Position numbers and translations under genes: made by a program. A DNA stretch of 64,000 bases from contig NZ_FTNT01000003.1 in NCBI RefSeq assembly GCF_900156495.1, positions 1 through 64,000 of the forward strand, written 5' to 3'. Below the pieces are notes generated by a model. The model was not told the origin of the DNA, made no database searches, and saw nothing but the letters and a program-made list of their open reading frames with translations. The DNA is from Williamsia sterculiae (GTDB lineage Bacteria; Actinomycetota; Actinomycetes; Mycobacteriales; Mycobacteriaceae). Shown one piece after another: positions 9,797-18,819 of this stretch (positions within the stretch are counted from its first letter, which is position 1; the number at the start of each line of letters is the position of its first letter).

Positions 9797-10765
9797 ATGA
9801 CCCCCGGCGTCGCGACCGGCGGCGGTGTCAGCGGCCTCGCCGACGTGCTGTCACAGGCGACGGCGGTGACGATCCTCTGTCACATCCGGCCCGACGCCGA
9901 CACCATCGGCAGCGGGTTGGCCCTGGCCATCGCCCTGGACCGTCGCGGCGTCGACGTCGAGGTGTCCTACCCCGGCGGCGACCCGTTGCCCGCAGCCCTC
10001 GCCGATCTGCCCGGGAGCAAGTTCCTGGTCGAACCGGCTCAGCTGCACGGACACCCGGTCGCGGTGGCCGTCGATTGCGCGTCACCCGGACGTCTCGACG
10101 AACTCGCCGCGGTGTTCGAGCGGGCGGAGCATCGACTGGTCGTCGACCACCACGCCTCGAACCCGGGCTTCGGTACCGTCGCAGTGGTCGAGCCCGACGC
10201 GGACTGTACAGCCGAGTTGATCCTGGAGATCCTCGACGTGGCCGACGTCGACGTCGACGCCGATGTCGCGACCTGCCTGTACGCCGGACTGGTCACCGAC
10301 ACCGGGTCGTTCCGCTGGTGCCGCCCGCGATCCCACCTGATCGCGGCCCGACTCCTCGACCTCGGCGTGGACGGCCAGCTCTGGTCCCGTCGACTTCTCG
10401 ACACGCACTCGTCGGGATGGTTGTCCATGGTGTCGGCCGCACTCGGCTCCGCCACGGTGCTGCCCGACGCATTCGGCGGTGAGGGCCTCGTCTACGCGCA
10501 TGTCACCCTCGAACAGGCCGCCGGTCTGAGCTGGGAGGAGGCGGAGAGCATCATCGACCTGATCCGCACCGTCGACCAGGCCGAGGTGGCCGCCGTCTTC
10601 AAGGAGACCGCACCGCAGGTGTGGTCGGTGTCGTTGCGGTCCACGTCGATCGACCTCGTCCCGTTGGCCCGACGCCTCGGTGGCGGGGGACATCCGCACG
10701 CCGCCGGTTACAGCGACACCGGCAGCGCCGACGACATACTCGCCGATCTCGTGCAGCTGGTGTGA
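9797..10765 (+). CDS. nrnA: DHH/DHHA1 phosphoesterase NrnA (nanoRNase / pAp phosphatase)
   Basis: Degrades short oligoribonucleotides and in related organisms dephosphorylates pAp or cyclic dinucleotide products. The 322-residue protein has the DHH-domain motifs CHIRPDADTIGSG (about residue 33), VAVDCASPGR and VVDHHASNPGFG, then the DHHA1 substrate-binding motif GGGGHPHAAGY near the C-terminus. ATG starts directly after the rbfA stop. Its own stop overlaps the GTG of the next gene (GTGA). Position matches Rv2837c. Confidence 0.93.
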   Translation: MTPGVATGGGVSGLADVLSQATAVTILCHIRPDADTIGSGLALAIALDRRGVDVEVSYPGGDPLPAALADLPGSKFLVEPAQLHGHPVAVAVDCASPGRLDELAAVFERAEHRLVVDHHASNPGFGTVAVVEPDADCTAELILEILDVADVDVDADVATCLYAGLVTDTGSFRWCRPRSHLIAARLLDLGVDGQLWSRRLLDTHSSGWLSMVSAALGSATVLPDAFGGEGLVYAHVTLEQAAGLSWEEAESIIDLIRTVDQAEVAAVFKETAPQVWSVSLRSTSIDLVPLARRLGGGGHPHAAGYSDTGSADDILADLVQLV

Positions 10766-12153
10766 CCACCGCGTCGTCCGATCCCCCGGAGGTCGCGGGC
10801 GGCCCGGTGAGTATCCGTCGGGTGACCGTGTTGTCGGTGTCCGCACTCGCGGTCCTCGTCGCCGAGCCGCTCTATCTCCTGCTCGACCTGGGTGTCGTCG
10901 GACGGCTCGGTGCGCTCCCGCTGGCCGGGCTCGGTGTGGGCACCCTGGTTCTCGGCGTCGTCAGCACTCAGCTGACCTTTCTGTCGTACGGCACCACCGC
11001 CCGCTCGGCACGCCGTTTCGGTGCGGGTGACCGGGCTGGTGCGGTGGCCGAGGGACTCCAGGCCAGCTGGATCGCGATCCTGGTCGGCGGAGCCGTCGTG
11101 GCCGTCGTCGAGGTCGCAGCGCCGACGATTCTCGGTGCGCTGGCCGGTGATCACCAGACCGCTGCGGCCGCGACCTCGTGGCTGCGGATCGCGGTCTGCG
11201 GCGTCCCGCTCATCCTGCTGTCGATGGCCGGTAACGGATGGCTCCGCGGCATCCAGGACACCCGCGCACCGATCGTCTACGTGACGGTGGGACTCACGAT
11301 CTCGGCCGTGTTGTGTCCCGTGCTGGTACACGGTCTGCTCGGTGCGCCGCGGCTCGAGTTGCCGGGCAGCGCCGTCGCCAACCTGGTGGGCCAGAGCGTC
11401 AGCGGGGCGGCGTTCGCGGTGCGGGTGCTGCGGGAGAACTCCCGCGGTCTGCGACCCCGGCCCGCCGTCATCCTCGCGCAACTGACCATGGCCCGCGACC
11501 TCGTGCTCCGCAGCCTGTCGTTCCAGGCCTGCTTCCTGTCCGCCGCGGCGGTGGCCAGCCGATTCGGGGTGGCCTCGGTGGCCGCCCACCAACTCGTACT
11601 GCAGCTCTGGAACTTCGTGTCATTGGTGCTGGACTCCTTGGCCATCGCCGCGCAATCACTGGTGGGGGCCGCTATCGGTGCCGGATCGGCGAGAACGGCA
11701 CGTCGGGTGGCACGCACGGTGACCATAGGGTCGGTCACCGTGGCGTCGGTGCTGATGCTGATCTTCGTCGTCGGGCACGCCGGTATCCCTCGTCTGTTCA
11801 CCACCGACGGTGCGGTGCTCGCGCAGGCAGGGGTGCCGATGTGGTTCTTCGCGGCGATGTTGCCGGTCGCGGGGGTGGTGTTCGCCCTCGACGGGGTACT
11901 GCTCGGTGGGGGTGACGCCGCGTTCCTCCGCACCGCGACCCTCGGTGCGGCACTGCTCGGGTTCCTGCCGTTGATCTGGTTGTCCTACGCCTACGGGTGG
12001 GGGCTGGCGGGGATCTGGACCGGACTGTTGACGTTCATGGTGCTGCGCCTGCTCACCCTCGTCTTCCGGATACGTGGTGACGGCTGGACCGAGGTCCCGA
12101 TAGCCGTCGACTCGTCACCGACGAATTCATCGGGTACGGTCGGCGATCAGTGA
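10762..12153 (+). CDS. dinF: MATE-family efflux transporter (DinF type)
   Basis: A 463-residue membrane protein with about 12 predicted helices, beginning after a short hydrophilic N-terminus with VTVLSVSALAVLVAEPLYLLLDLGVVGRLGALPLAG. The two-fold repeated MATE architecture (GTVVGRLG-like motif and QAxSxxVGxxxG-like AAQSLVGAAIGAG in the second half) is visible. MATE proteins export drugs or organic cations with Na+ or H+. The position after nrnA matches dinF in mycobacteria (Rv2836c). The GTG start lies within the nrnA stop. No SOS box was seen. Confidence 0.85.
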   Translation: MTTASSDPPEVAGGPVSIRRVTVLSVSALAVLVAEPLYLLLDLGVVGRLGALPLAGLGVGTLVLGVVSTQLTFLSYGTTARSARRFGAGDRAGAVAEGLQASWIAILVGGAVVAVVEVAAPTILGALAGDHQTAAAATSWLRIAVCGVPLILLSMAGNGWLRGIQDTRAPIVYVTVGLTISAVLCPVLVHGLLGAPRLELPGSAVANLVGQSVSGAAFAVRVLRENSRGLRPRPAVILAQLTMARDLVLRSLSFQACFLSAAAVASRFGVASVAAHQLVLQLWNFVSLVLDSLAIAAQSLVGAAIGAGSARTARRVARTVTIGSVTVASVLMLIFVVGHAGIPRLFTTDGAVLAQAGVPMWFFAAMLPVAGVVFALDGVLLGGGDAAFLRTATLGAALLGFLPLIWLSYAYGWGLAGIWTGLLTFMVLRLLTLVFRIRGDGWTEVPIAVDSSPTNSSGTVGDQ

Positions 12154-12182
12154 TTCTTCGATAACCGCGTCCCATCACATAT

Positions 12183-12196
12183 CTGCTGCATAGCAG
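12183..12196 (+). promoter_or_regulatory. Small palindrome upstream of the LuxR-type regulator
   Basis: CTGCT-GCAT-AGCAG is a perfect 5-bp inverted repeat about 37 bp before the start codon, upstream of the putative -10. It could be an autoregulatory site, but only one copy was seen. Confidence 0.25.
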
Positions 12197-12218
12197 GCAT
12201 TTCGGACCGGATTCGCGA

Positions 12219-12224
12219 TACCAT
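12219..12224 (+). promoter_or_regulatory. -10 hexamer TACCAT of the LuxR-type regulator gene
   Basis: TACCAT ends 8 nt before ATG 12233 and no Shine-Dalgarno is present, so the transcript is probably leaderless. Confidence 0.4.
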
Positions 12225-12232
12225 TCGGGCTC

Positions 12233-14872
12233 ATGAATCGCCGTTGGCCGGTGGTCGAGCGAGAACGCGAATTCCAGACCATCCGGTCGTCCCTCATCTC
12301 CGCCACCGGCGTGTGCGGAGTGGTGCTGACCGGGGATGCCGGCGTGGGCAAGACGACCCTGGCCCGCCAGGTGACCTCGACCCTCGACCACGCGGTCCGG
12401 TGGGTGGCAGGCACCGAGTCGGCGCGCACCATCCCGTTGGGGGTCTTCGCGCATCTGGTGGACGCGTCCACCTCCAGCGACCCGGTCACCTTTCTGTCGG
12501 CGGCGCGTCAATCGCTGTTGGCGGCCGGGCAATCGGTGATCGTGGGTGTCGACGACGCCCACCTGCTCGACGAACTCTCGGCGACCCTGCTGCACCAACT
12601 CGCCATCGACCGGTCCGCGCACATCATCGCCACCGTCCGCGACGGTGAGGCGGTGCCGGACGCGGTCACCTCACTCTGGAAGGACGGCCACCTCGACCGC
12701 ATCGATCTCACGCCGTTCACCCAGGAACAGAGCATCAGCTACATCGAGGCCGTGCTCGGGGGACCGTTGGAGGGGCTCAGCGCCGACCTGATGTGGCGGG
12801 CGTCCGGGGGCAACGCGCTGTTCTTGCACCACCTCGTCGAGGGGGCGTTGGAGGCCGACACCCTGCGACAGGTGCGCGGGGTCTGGCAACTGCGGGGTCG
12901 CACCGCGGTGACCTCCGAGCTGGCGTCGTTGTTGGAGAGTCGCATCGACAACCTCGGCGGTGCCGTGTCGACGATCCTCAAACTGCTCACCCTGTGTGAA
13001 CCGATCGATCTGGATGTGCTGACCACTCTGGTGGACGAGGACGCGGTGGACGACGCCGAGATGCGGGGACTGATCCGCATCGAACGGGAGGGACGCGGTC
13101 TGCAGGTCCGCTACACGCACCCGCTCTACGGTGACGTGGTCCGTCGCCGACTGGGATTCACCGCCTCCCGGAGGCTGCGCGGGCAATTGGTGGCCGTGCT
13201 GCGCACCCGGCGATCCGCAGCGCCCGCCGACCGCATCCGACTCGCCGAACTCGCCCTCGACAGTGACGAGACCGTGGACAAGGCGCTGTTGCAGTCCGCG
13301 GCCAACGACGCCATCACCATGGCCGACGCGCAGTTGGGACAGCGGTTCGCCGAGGCGGCCTTGGCAGCCGGGGCAGGGCTGCCCGCGGCTGACCTGCTGG
13401 CGCGCGCGCACCTGTGGCAGGGGCATCCGCACGAGTCCGAACAGACGCTGTCCGCCTACGACCCCGACACCCTCGACGACCTGGAGCTGTGTCGTTGGGG
13501 GCTCACCCGGATCTGCAACCTGTGGTGGGCGATGGGGGACGCCGACCGGGCCGAACAGATCCTCACCATGGTCTCCGGTCGCGTCACCGAACCGGTGCTG
13601 CAGGGGATCATCCGCGCGGTCGAGTCGGCGTGTGCGGTGTTCGCCGACGACCTCTCCCGCGCCGAGAGGCTCGCGACCGCCACCCTCGACGATCCGGCGG
13701 CGACCCCGTGGGCAACCGAATGGGCCTGCTTCGGCGGGGGTCTGGCCCTCGCGCTGAGCGGTCGCGGGTTGAGTGTCGACGCCATCGCCGCACGCGGCCG
13801 GACCGTCGTGGGGCGGACGGACGGATTCCTCCGCTATCCAGCCGGTCTGGGCGAGGTGCTGGCGTTCACCCTGACCGGTCGGTTGGCGCAGGCGCGGCAG
13901 GCGGCGGGTCGGTTCACCGAGTTCTCTTCTGCCGGACAACTGCACGCCTGGGCGATGGCGGCGCTGTTGATCGCCACCGTCGACATCGCGGAGGGACGAT
14001 TCGACACCGCCATCGGCCGGCTCCGCCAGATCCTGGCCGTCCTGGACACCCAGGTTGCGGCCGCCTGGGGGTATCCGGCGCGGGTGTTGCTGGTGCAGGC
14101 CTACGCGGCGACCGGTCGCGCCGACGACGCAGACCGCACGTTGGCCGACGCCATCCGGCTGATGGGTCGGTATGTCGCGGTCTTCGCCCCGCAGCTCCAG
14201 CTGGCCCGGTCGTGGGCGGCCGCGGCGCAGGGTGTGGTCGGTGACGCCGTCGACATCGCCCGGCGAACAGCCGATCTCGCGCGGGACTCGGGTCAGCGCG
14301 CGATGGAGGCCGAGGCCCTGCACACCGCTGCGCGATTCGGGGACACCGACGTCGCCGATCGTCTCGGCGTCCTCGCCGACGAACTCGACGGCGACCTGGT
14401 GACCGCGCACCACCGGCACGCGCGGGCGCTGGCGGATGGTGACGGTACCGAACTCGACGCCGTGGCCGCGGATTACGAGCGGATCGGTGCGCTGTTGTCC
14501 GCGGCCGACGCGGCGGCACAGGCGGCCACCGCACACGACCGGCACGACAGGCGCGGCGCGACCTCGACGTCGGCGGCCAACGCCACCCGGCTGGCGGCGC
14601 GGTGTTCGGGTGCCACCACTCCCGCGCTGCGGGCAGCGGCGCAACCGCTACCGCTGACGATGCGTGAACGGGAGATCGGCACGCTGGTCGCGGCCGGGTT
14701 CAGCAACCGCGCCATCGCCGACCGGTTGACCGTCTCCGTGCGCACCGTCGAGGGCCACATCTACCGCGCCTGCACCAAACTCGACGTGTCCGACCGGGCG
14801 GGATTGGCCGACGTGCTCGGGGGTCAGACATCCGACACAGTCGGGGGTCAGGCCTCCGACCGAATCGGGTAG
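12233..14872 (+). CDS. LuxR-family transcriptional regulator with AAA ATPase domain (LAL type)
   Basis: An 879-residue regulator. Walker A GDAGVGKTT is at residues 34-42 and the Walker B-like VIVGVDDAHLL is near 100. A long helical repeat region of TPR-like character follows, and the C-terminus has the LuxR HTH (LTMREREIGTLVAAGFSNRAIADRL and VSVRTVEGHIYRACTKL). This MalT/LAL architecture is used by actinobacteria to switch on carbon-use or secondary-metabolite genes after inducer binding. The last residues repeat GGQTSD/GGQASD. The inducer and targets are unknown. The next gene, the DUF2235 hydrolase, starts 46 bp downstream. Confidence 0.9.
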   Translation: MNRRWPVVEREREFQTIRSSLISATGVCGVVLTGDAGVGKTTLARQVTSTLDHAVRWVAGTESARTIPLGVFAHLVDASTSSDPVTFLSAARQSLLAAGQSVIVGVDDAHLLDELSATLLHQLAIDRSAHIIATVRDGEAVPDAVTSLWKDGHLDRIDLTPFTQEQSISYIEAVLGGPLEGLSADLMWRASGGNALFLHHLVEGALEADTLRQVRGVWQLRGRTAVTSELASLLESRIDNLGGAVSTILKLLTLCEPIDLDVLTTLVDEDAVDDAEMRGLIRIEREGRGLQVRYTHPLYGDVVRRRLGFTASRRLRGQLVAVLRTRRSAAPADRIRLAELALDSDETVDKALLQSAANDAITMADAQLGQRFAEAALAAGAGLPAADLLARAHLWQGHPHESEQTLSAYDPDTLDDLELCRWGLTRICNLWWAMGDADRAEQILTMVSGRVTEPVLQGIIRAVESACAVFADDLSRAERLATATLDDPAATPWATEWACFGGGLALALSGRGLSVDAIAARGRTVVGRTDGFLRYPAGLGEVLAFTLTGRLAQARQAAGRFTEFSSAGQLHAWAMAALLIATVDIAEGRFDTAIGRLRQILAVLDTQVAAAWGYPARVLLVQAYAATGRADDADRTLADAIRLMGRYVAVFAPQLQLARSWAAAAQGVVGDAVDIARRTADLARDSGQRAMEAEALHTAARFGDTDVADRLGVLADELDGDLVTAHHRHARALADGDGTELDAVAADYERIGALLSAADAAAQAATAHDRHDRRGATSTSAANATRLAARCSGATTPALRAAAQPLPLTMREREIGTLVAAGFSNRAIADRLTVSVRTVEGHIYRACTKLDVSDRAGLADVLGGQTSDTVGGQASDRIG

Positions 14873-14918
14873 TCCACTACTCAGGTGCATCCGGGACATC
14901 GGGAGAAGGGTGACGGCC

Positions 14919-16121
14919 ATGAAGAACATCGTCATCTGTTGTGACGGCACGTGGAAGAAGTCCGATGACGTCAACGCGTCCAACATCGAGAAGATCGCCC
15001 GGGTCGTCGACACACGCCGACACGATGGTGTCGATCAGATCGTGTACTACAACGCTGGTGTCGGCACCGGGGCCACGCGGTTCGAGCGACTCGCCGGTGG
15101 CGCATTCGGCCTCGGGTTGGACGAGGCGATCGTGTCCTGCTACCGATTCCTGGCCCTCAACTACGAGGTCGGTGACCACGTCTACGTGTTCGGGTTCAGT
15201 CGCGGTGCCTACACGGCGCGGAGCCTGATCGGCATGATCGACCGACTCGGACTGCTCACCCCCACCGGCGTCGCCCGAAACCTGTTGCCCCAGGCCATCG
15301 AGCTCTATCGCGGGCGGTTGCCGATGGTGTCGCGTCCCGCACACTTCGCCGGCAGCGGCACCGCACCCGATCCGACCGAACTGGAGGCTGCCCGGGCAGC
15401 CTTCCGTGCCCACTGCCACGACTCCCGCGACGTCATCATCCGCTTCCTCGGGGTGATGGACACGGTCGGAACCCTGGGCGTTCCGGGACTCACCAACCGG
15501 CGGTACCGGTTCCACAACGTGGATCTGTGCACCAGTGTGGTCACCGCCCGTCACGCGCTGGCGATCCACGAGCGTCGGCGGGCGTTCGCGCCTGCGGTGT
15601 GGACCGCGCCGCCCACGCCACCCGGCACCGCGGCACCCGAGACTCCCGACGTCAAGCAGGTCTGGTTCGACGGCGTGCACAGTGACGTCGGTGGTGGTTA
15701 CGCCGACTGCGGACTGTCCGACACCGTCCTGCGCTGGATCCTCGGGGAGGCGGCCGTCTGCGGTCTGGTCATCGACGACGACCTGCTGGCCATCGTCGCG
15801 CCGCCCGACGGCGTTCTGGTGCTGCACGATTCGATGACCGGGTGGTATCGCGCGGCCAATCTGCTCGGTGTGCTGACGGGTGTGTTCCGCGCCGCCGCTC
15901 GTACCGGTGGACGATTCCGTCTCGGTTGGCGGGTGATGGAGGTTCGACGCGGTGAGCACGACGATCTCGCGATCATGATCTGGGACCCGGCCTACCAGCG
16001 TTCGATCGCGCGACAGGACGGATCGTTCCGCTCGGGCCGCAACGTGTTCGCCTGGTACGGCATCCTCGAGCGGATCCCGGTGTCGGTGGACCTGCGCCGC
16101 GAGCGGTCGACGCCGCGGTGA
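14919..16121 (+). CDS. DUF2235 alpha/beta-hydrolase-like protein
   Basis: A 400-residue protein beginning KNIVICCDGTWKKSD, the signature N-terminus of DUF2235. The nucleophile elbow GFSRGAYTAR (GxSxG) is near residue 100, and an FDGVHSDVGGGY motif probably carries the acid residue. DUF2235 is the catalytic fold of Tle1 phospholipase effectors, but standalone actinobacterial members are uncharacterised and there is no signal peptide or secretion gene here. An upstream GTG at 14910 is an alternative start. The AGAAGG upstream could serve either one. Confidence 0.8.
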   Translation: MKNIVICCDGTWKKSDDVNASNIEKIARVVDTRRHDGVDQIVYYNAGVGTGATRFERLAGGAFGLGLDEAIVSCYRFLALNYEVGDHVYVFGFSRGAYTARSLIGMIDRLGLLTPTGVARNLLPQAIELYRGRLPMVSRPAHFAGSGTAPDPTELEAARAAFRAHCHDSRDVIIRFLGVMDTVGTLGVPGLTNRRYRFHNVDLCTSVVTARHALAIHERRRAFAPAVWTAPPTPPGTAAPETPDVKQVWFDGVHSDVGGGYADCGLSDTVLRWILGEAAVCGLVIDDDLLAIVAPPDGVLVLHDSMTGWYRAANLLGVLTGVFRAAARTGGRFRLGWRVMEVRRGEHDDLAIMIWDPAYQRSIARQDGSFRSGRNVFAWYGILERIPVSVDLRRERSTPR

Positions 16122-16173
16122 ACCACTGTCCGGCCATCGGTATGGTCGAGCAGAGGCGACCACAGGAGAAGGG

Positions 16174-17169
16174 GTGGGAGTGGCGACACTCTGGGCGGTC
16201 AGCGATCTGCACGTCAGCCATCGCGGCAACGAATCGGTGCTCGACGACATCCGTCCCAGCGATGACGACGACTGGCTGATCGTCGCCGGCGACGTCTCCG
16301 AACGCACCGACGACATCGCCGAGACGCTGCGTCGGCTCAAGGCGCGATTCCGGACCGTGGTCTGGACCCCGGGCAACCACGAGCTGTACACCACGGCCAA
16401 GGATCCGATGCAGATCCACGGTGTGGCCCGGTACGACTACCTGGTGCAGATGTGCCGCGACCTGCACGTGGTCACCCCGGAGGACATCTACCCGGTGTTC
16501 GACCCTGGCAACGGTGACCGTCCGGTGCGGGTGGTGCCGATGTTCCTGCTGTACGACTACACGTTCCGACCGGCCGGTACCAGCACCAAGTTGGAGGCCC
16601 TGGCGCTGGCCAGGGAGAACAACGTGGTCGCCACCGACGAGTTCCTCATCTCGCCGGAGCCGTACCCGACCCTCGACGCGTGGGGGCGCAACCGCATCCA
16701 GACCACCCTGGCGCGACTCGAGGCGCTCGATCCCGACGAGCCGAAGGTGCTGGTGAACCACTGGCCGTTGCGTCGGGAACCCACCGATGCGTTGATGTAC
16801 CCGGAGTTCGCCCTCTGGTGCGGTTCCGAACTCACCGCGGACTGGCACCGACGCTTCAACACCGTCTGCTCGGTGTACGGACACCTGCACATCCCGCGGA
16901 CCACGTGGTACGACGATGTCCGGTTCGAGGAGGTGTCGCTGGGGTACCCACGTGAATGGCGGCGCCGCGGCAAACCCGATCCGCTCCTGCGGGCCATCGT
17001 GCCCGATCCCGGTCTGCGTCCGGATCATCTACCCGAGCACGGTGTCCGTTTCGACCTGCCCCCCGACTACGCGGAGAGAGCGCAGGAATTCCGGGACCGC
17101 GTCGCGCGCCGACGCGCCGAACGCGCGGCGAGTCGGGCCGGTGGGTCGACCGGAGAGGAATCATCGTGA
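16174..17169 (+). CDS. Calcineurin-type metallophosphoesterase
   Basis: A 331-residue hydrolase with the metallophosphatase motifs in order: SDLHVSH (D-x-H), VAGDVSE (GD), TPGNHELY (GNHE), VLVNHWPL and VYGHLHIPRTT (GHxH). It belongs to the group found next to pptT in mycobacteria (Rv2795c). Ser/Thr-phosphatase, phosphodiesterase or other activities are possible; the substrate is unknown. GTG 16174 follows AGGAGAAGG; GTG 16180 is an alternative. Its stop overlaps the pptT GTG by 4 nt. Confidence 0.88.
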   Translation: MGVATLWAVSDLHVSHRGNESVLDDIRPSDDDDWLIVAGDVSERTDDIAETLRRLKARFRTVVWTPGNHELYTTAKDPMQIHGVARYDYLVQMCRDLHVVTPEDIYPVFDPGNGDRPVRVVPMFLLYDYTFRPAGTSTKLEALALARENNVVATDEFLISPEPYPTLDAWGRNRIQTTLARLEALDPDEPKVLVNHWPLRREPTDALMYPEFALWCGSELTADWHRRFNTVCSVYGHLHIPRTTWYDDVRFEEVSLGYPREWRRRGKPDPLLRAIVPDPGLRPDHLPEHGVRFDLPPDYAERAQEFRDRVARRRAERAASRAGGSTGEESS

Positions 17170-17822
17170 TCGAGCGCGTCGTCCCCGCCGAGGTCGCCTC
17201 GGCCGAGAGCTTCGGCGATCCGCCCGACGCGTCCGCCCTCGCCGCCGAGTCGCCGATCGTGGCGCGCGCGGTCGACAAACGGCGCCGCGAGTTCGTCACC
17301 ACCCGCCACTGTGCCCGGATCGCGTTGGGCAAGCTCGGGATGGAGCCACAGCCCATCATGCGCGGCGAGAACGGCGAACCGTTGTGGCCCGCGCGGGCGG
17401 TGGGCAGCCTCACCCACACCGACGGGTACCGAGCCGCGGTCACGGCGTGGTCGTTGCAGGTCCGTTCGCTGGGCATCGACGCCGAACCCCACGACGCCCT
17501 GCCCGAGGGTGTCCTCGACCACGTCAGCCTGCCCGCCGAACGCCACGTCCTCGCCGCGCGCGACCCCGACCTGCACTGGGACCGGATCCTGTTCTGCGCC
17601 AAGGAGGCAACGTACAAGACCTGGAACCCGCTGACGCACCGCTGGCTGGGATTCGAGGACGCGCACATCACGTTCGAACAAGTCGGGAACGCGTATGGCA
17701 CGTTCCACTCGGAACTGCTCGTCGACGGGCGCACCGACGACGGGGGAGCACCGTTGACCGCCTTCGACGGGCAGTGGTTGGTCGCCGACGGGTACATCCT
17801 CACCGCCATCTGTCTGCGCTGA
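17166..17822 (+). CDS. pptT: 4'-phosphopantetheinyl transferase PptT
   Basis: Transfers phosphopantetheine from CoA to carrier-protein serines. In mycobacteria PptT activates the PKS/NRPS carriers for mycolate and siderophore synthesis. The 218-residue protein contains RRREFVTTRHCARIAL, GSLTHTDGYRAAV, LGIDAEPHD (the metal-binding D-x-E) and the FCAKEATYKTW helix (KEAxYK), all hallmarks of Sfp-type enzymes. It could modify the carrier domain of the A-PCP-TE protein at 25.4 kb. GTG start within the previous stop (GTGA) indicates an operon. Confidence 0.93.
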   Translation: MIERVVPAEVASAESFGDPPDASALAAESPIVARAVDKRRREFVTTRHCARIALGKLGMEPQPIMRGENGEPLWPARAVGSLTHTDGYRAAVTAWSLQVRSLGIDAEPHDALPEGVLDHVSLPAERHVLAARDPDLHWDRILFCAKEATYKTWNPLTHRWLGFEDAHITFEQVGNAYGTFHSELLVDGRTDDGGAPLTAFDGQWLVADGYILTAICLR

Positions 17823-17885
17823 CGGGCGAACCACACCTCGGGACCACCCGACCGACGCCTCGGAGTCGACATCCCCGCCGGCTGG

Positions 17886-17891
17886 CACAAT
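17886..17891 (+). promoter_or_regulatory. -10 hexamer CACAAT of truB, probably leaderless
   Basis: CACAAT ends 6 nt before GTG 17898. No Shine-Dalgarno is seen in the 75-bp pptT-truB gap. Confidence 0.4.
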
Positions 17892-17897
17892 CCTCCT

Positions 17898-18809
17898 GTG
17901 TCCTCCCGTGCCCACCGCTCGCATCTCGATCACGCAGGCCTCGTCGTCGTCGACAAGGCACGCGGCGTCACCAGCCACGACGTGGTGGCCCGCTGCCGCA
18001 AGATCTTCGACACGCGTCGTGTGGGTCACGCGGGCACGCTGGACCCGATGGCCACCGGGGTGCTGGTCATCGGTATCGACCGCGCCACCAAACTCCTCGG
18101 CCTGTTGTCGCTGACCAGCAAGGCCTACGCCGCGACCATCCGTCTCGGCGCGAGCACCGACAGCGACGACGCCGACGGCGAGATCCTGACCACCGCCGAC
18201 GCCTCCGGCGTCACCGACGACGAGATCACCGTGGCGATCCCCGCCTTCGTCGGGGATATCGAGCAGGTGCCCGCCCGGGTCAGCGCCATCAAGGTGGACG
18301 GCCGGCGGGCGCACAGTCTGGCCCGCGGCGGCCACGAGTTCGAACTCGCCGCCCGGCCGGTGACGGTCAGCCGCTTCGACGTCGGACAGATCCGTCGTAC
18401 GGACGCACACGTCGACGTCGACGTGGTGATCGAGTGCTCGTCGGGCACCTATGTCCGTTCGTTGGCCCGCGACCTCGGCGCGACGCTACGGGTGGGCGGT
18501 CATCTCACCGCGCTGCGCCGGACCGCGGTCGGTCCGTTCACCCTCGCCCATGCCCGGACCATCGACCGGCTCGCCGCCGAACCGGCCCTCGGTCTCGACA
18601 TCGACGAGGCCGCGAAACTGGCCTTTCCGCACCGCGACATCACGGCCGACGAAGCCGAGTCCATCAGTCAGGGGCGATGGCTGGATCCGGTGGGTATCGC
18701 GGGTACGTACACGGTCATCGACCCCGACGGCAGGGCGATCGCCCTGGTCGAAGAGTCGGGGAAGCGGGCCGCGTCGGTGATGGTGGTGCGGCCGGCGACG
18801 CTGCGCTGA
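17898..18809 (+). CDS. truB: tRNA pseudouridine(55) synthase TruB
   Basis: Makes pseudouridine 55 in the T-loop of tRNAs. The 303-residue protein has the N-terminal GLVVVDKARGVTSHDVVARCRK motif, the catalytic-Asp motif GHAGTLDPMATGVL, the KAYAATIRLG strand and the CSSGTYVRSLARDLG motif. A C-terminal PUA-like region follows. Length is normal. It converges on mntR with only 6 bp between the stop codons. Confidence 0.95.
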   Translation: MSSRAHRSHLDHAGLVVVDKARGVTSHDVVARCRKIFDTRRVGHAGTLDPMATGVLVIGIDRATKLLGLLSLTSKAYAATIRLGASTDSDDADGEILTTADASGVTDDEITVAIPAFVGDIEQVPARVSAIKVDGRRAHSLARGGHEFELAARPVTVSRFDVGQIRRTDAHVDVDVVIECSSGTYVRSLARDLGATLRVGGHLTALRRTAVGPFTLAHARTIDRLAAEPALGLDIDEAAKLAFPHRDITADEAESISQGRWLDPVGIAGTYTVIDPDGRAIALVEESGKRAASVMVVRPATLR

Positions 18810-18819
18810 CCGCGGTCAG
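18806..18819. terminator. 14-bp palindrome spanning the truB and mntR stop codons
   Basis: CTGACCGCGGTCAG is a perfect palindrome that contains both convergent stop codons. It is too short to be a convincing terminator alone. Confidence 0.3.

Noticed and set aside
10762-12153. SOS (LexA) control of dinF
   Set aside because: No actinobacterial LexA-type box was seen; the gene is coupled to nrnA by a 4-nt overlap.
14910-16121. DUF2235 protein as a type VI secretion effector
   Set aside because: No immunity, VgrG/PAAR or secretion genes are nearby, and actinobacteria lack type VI systems.
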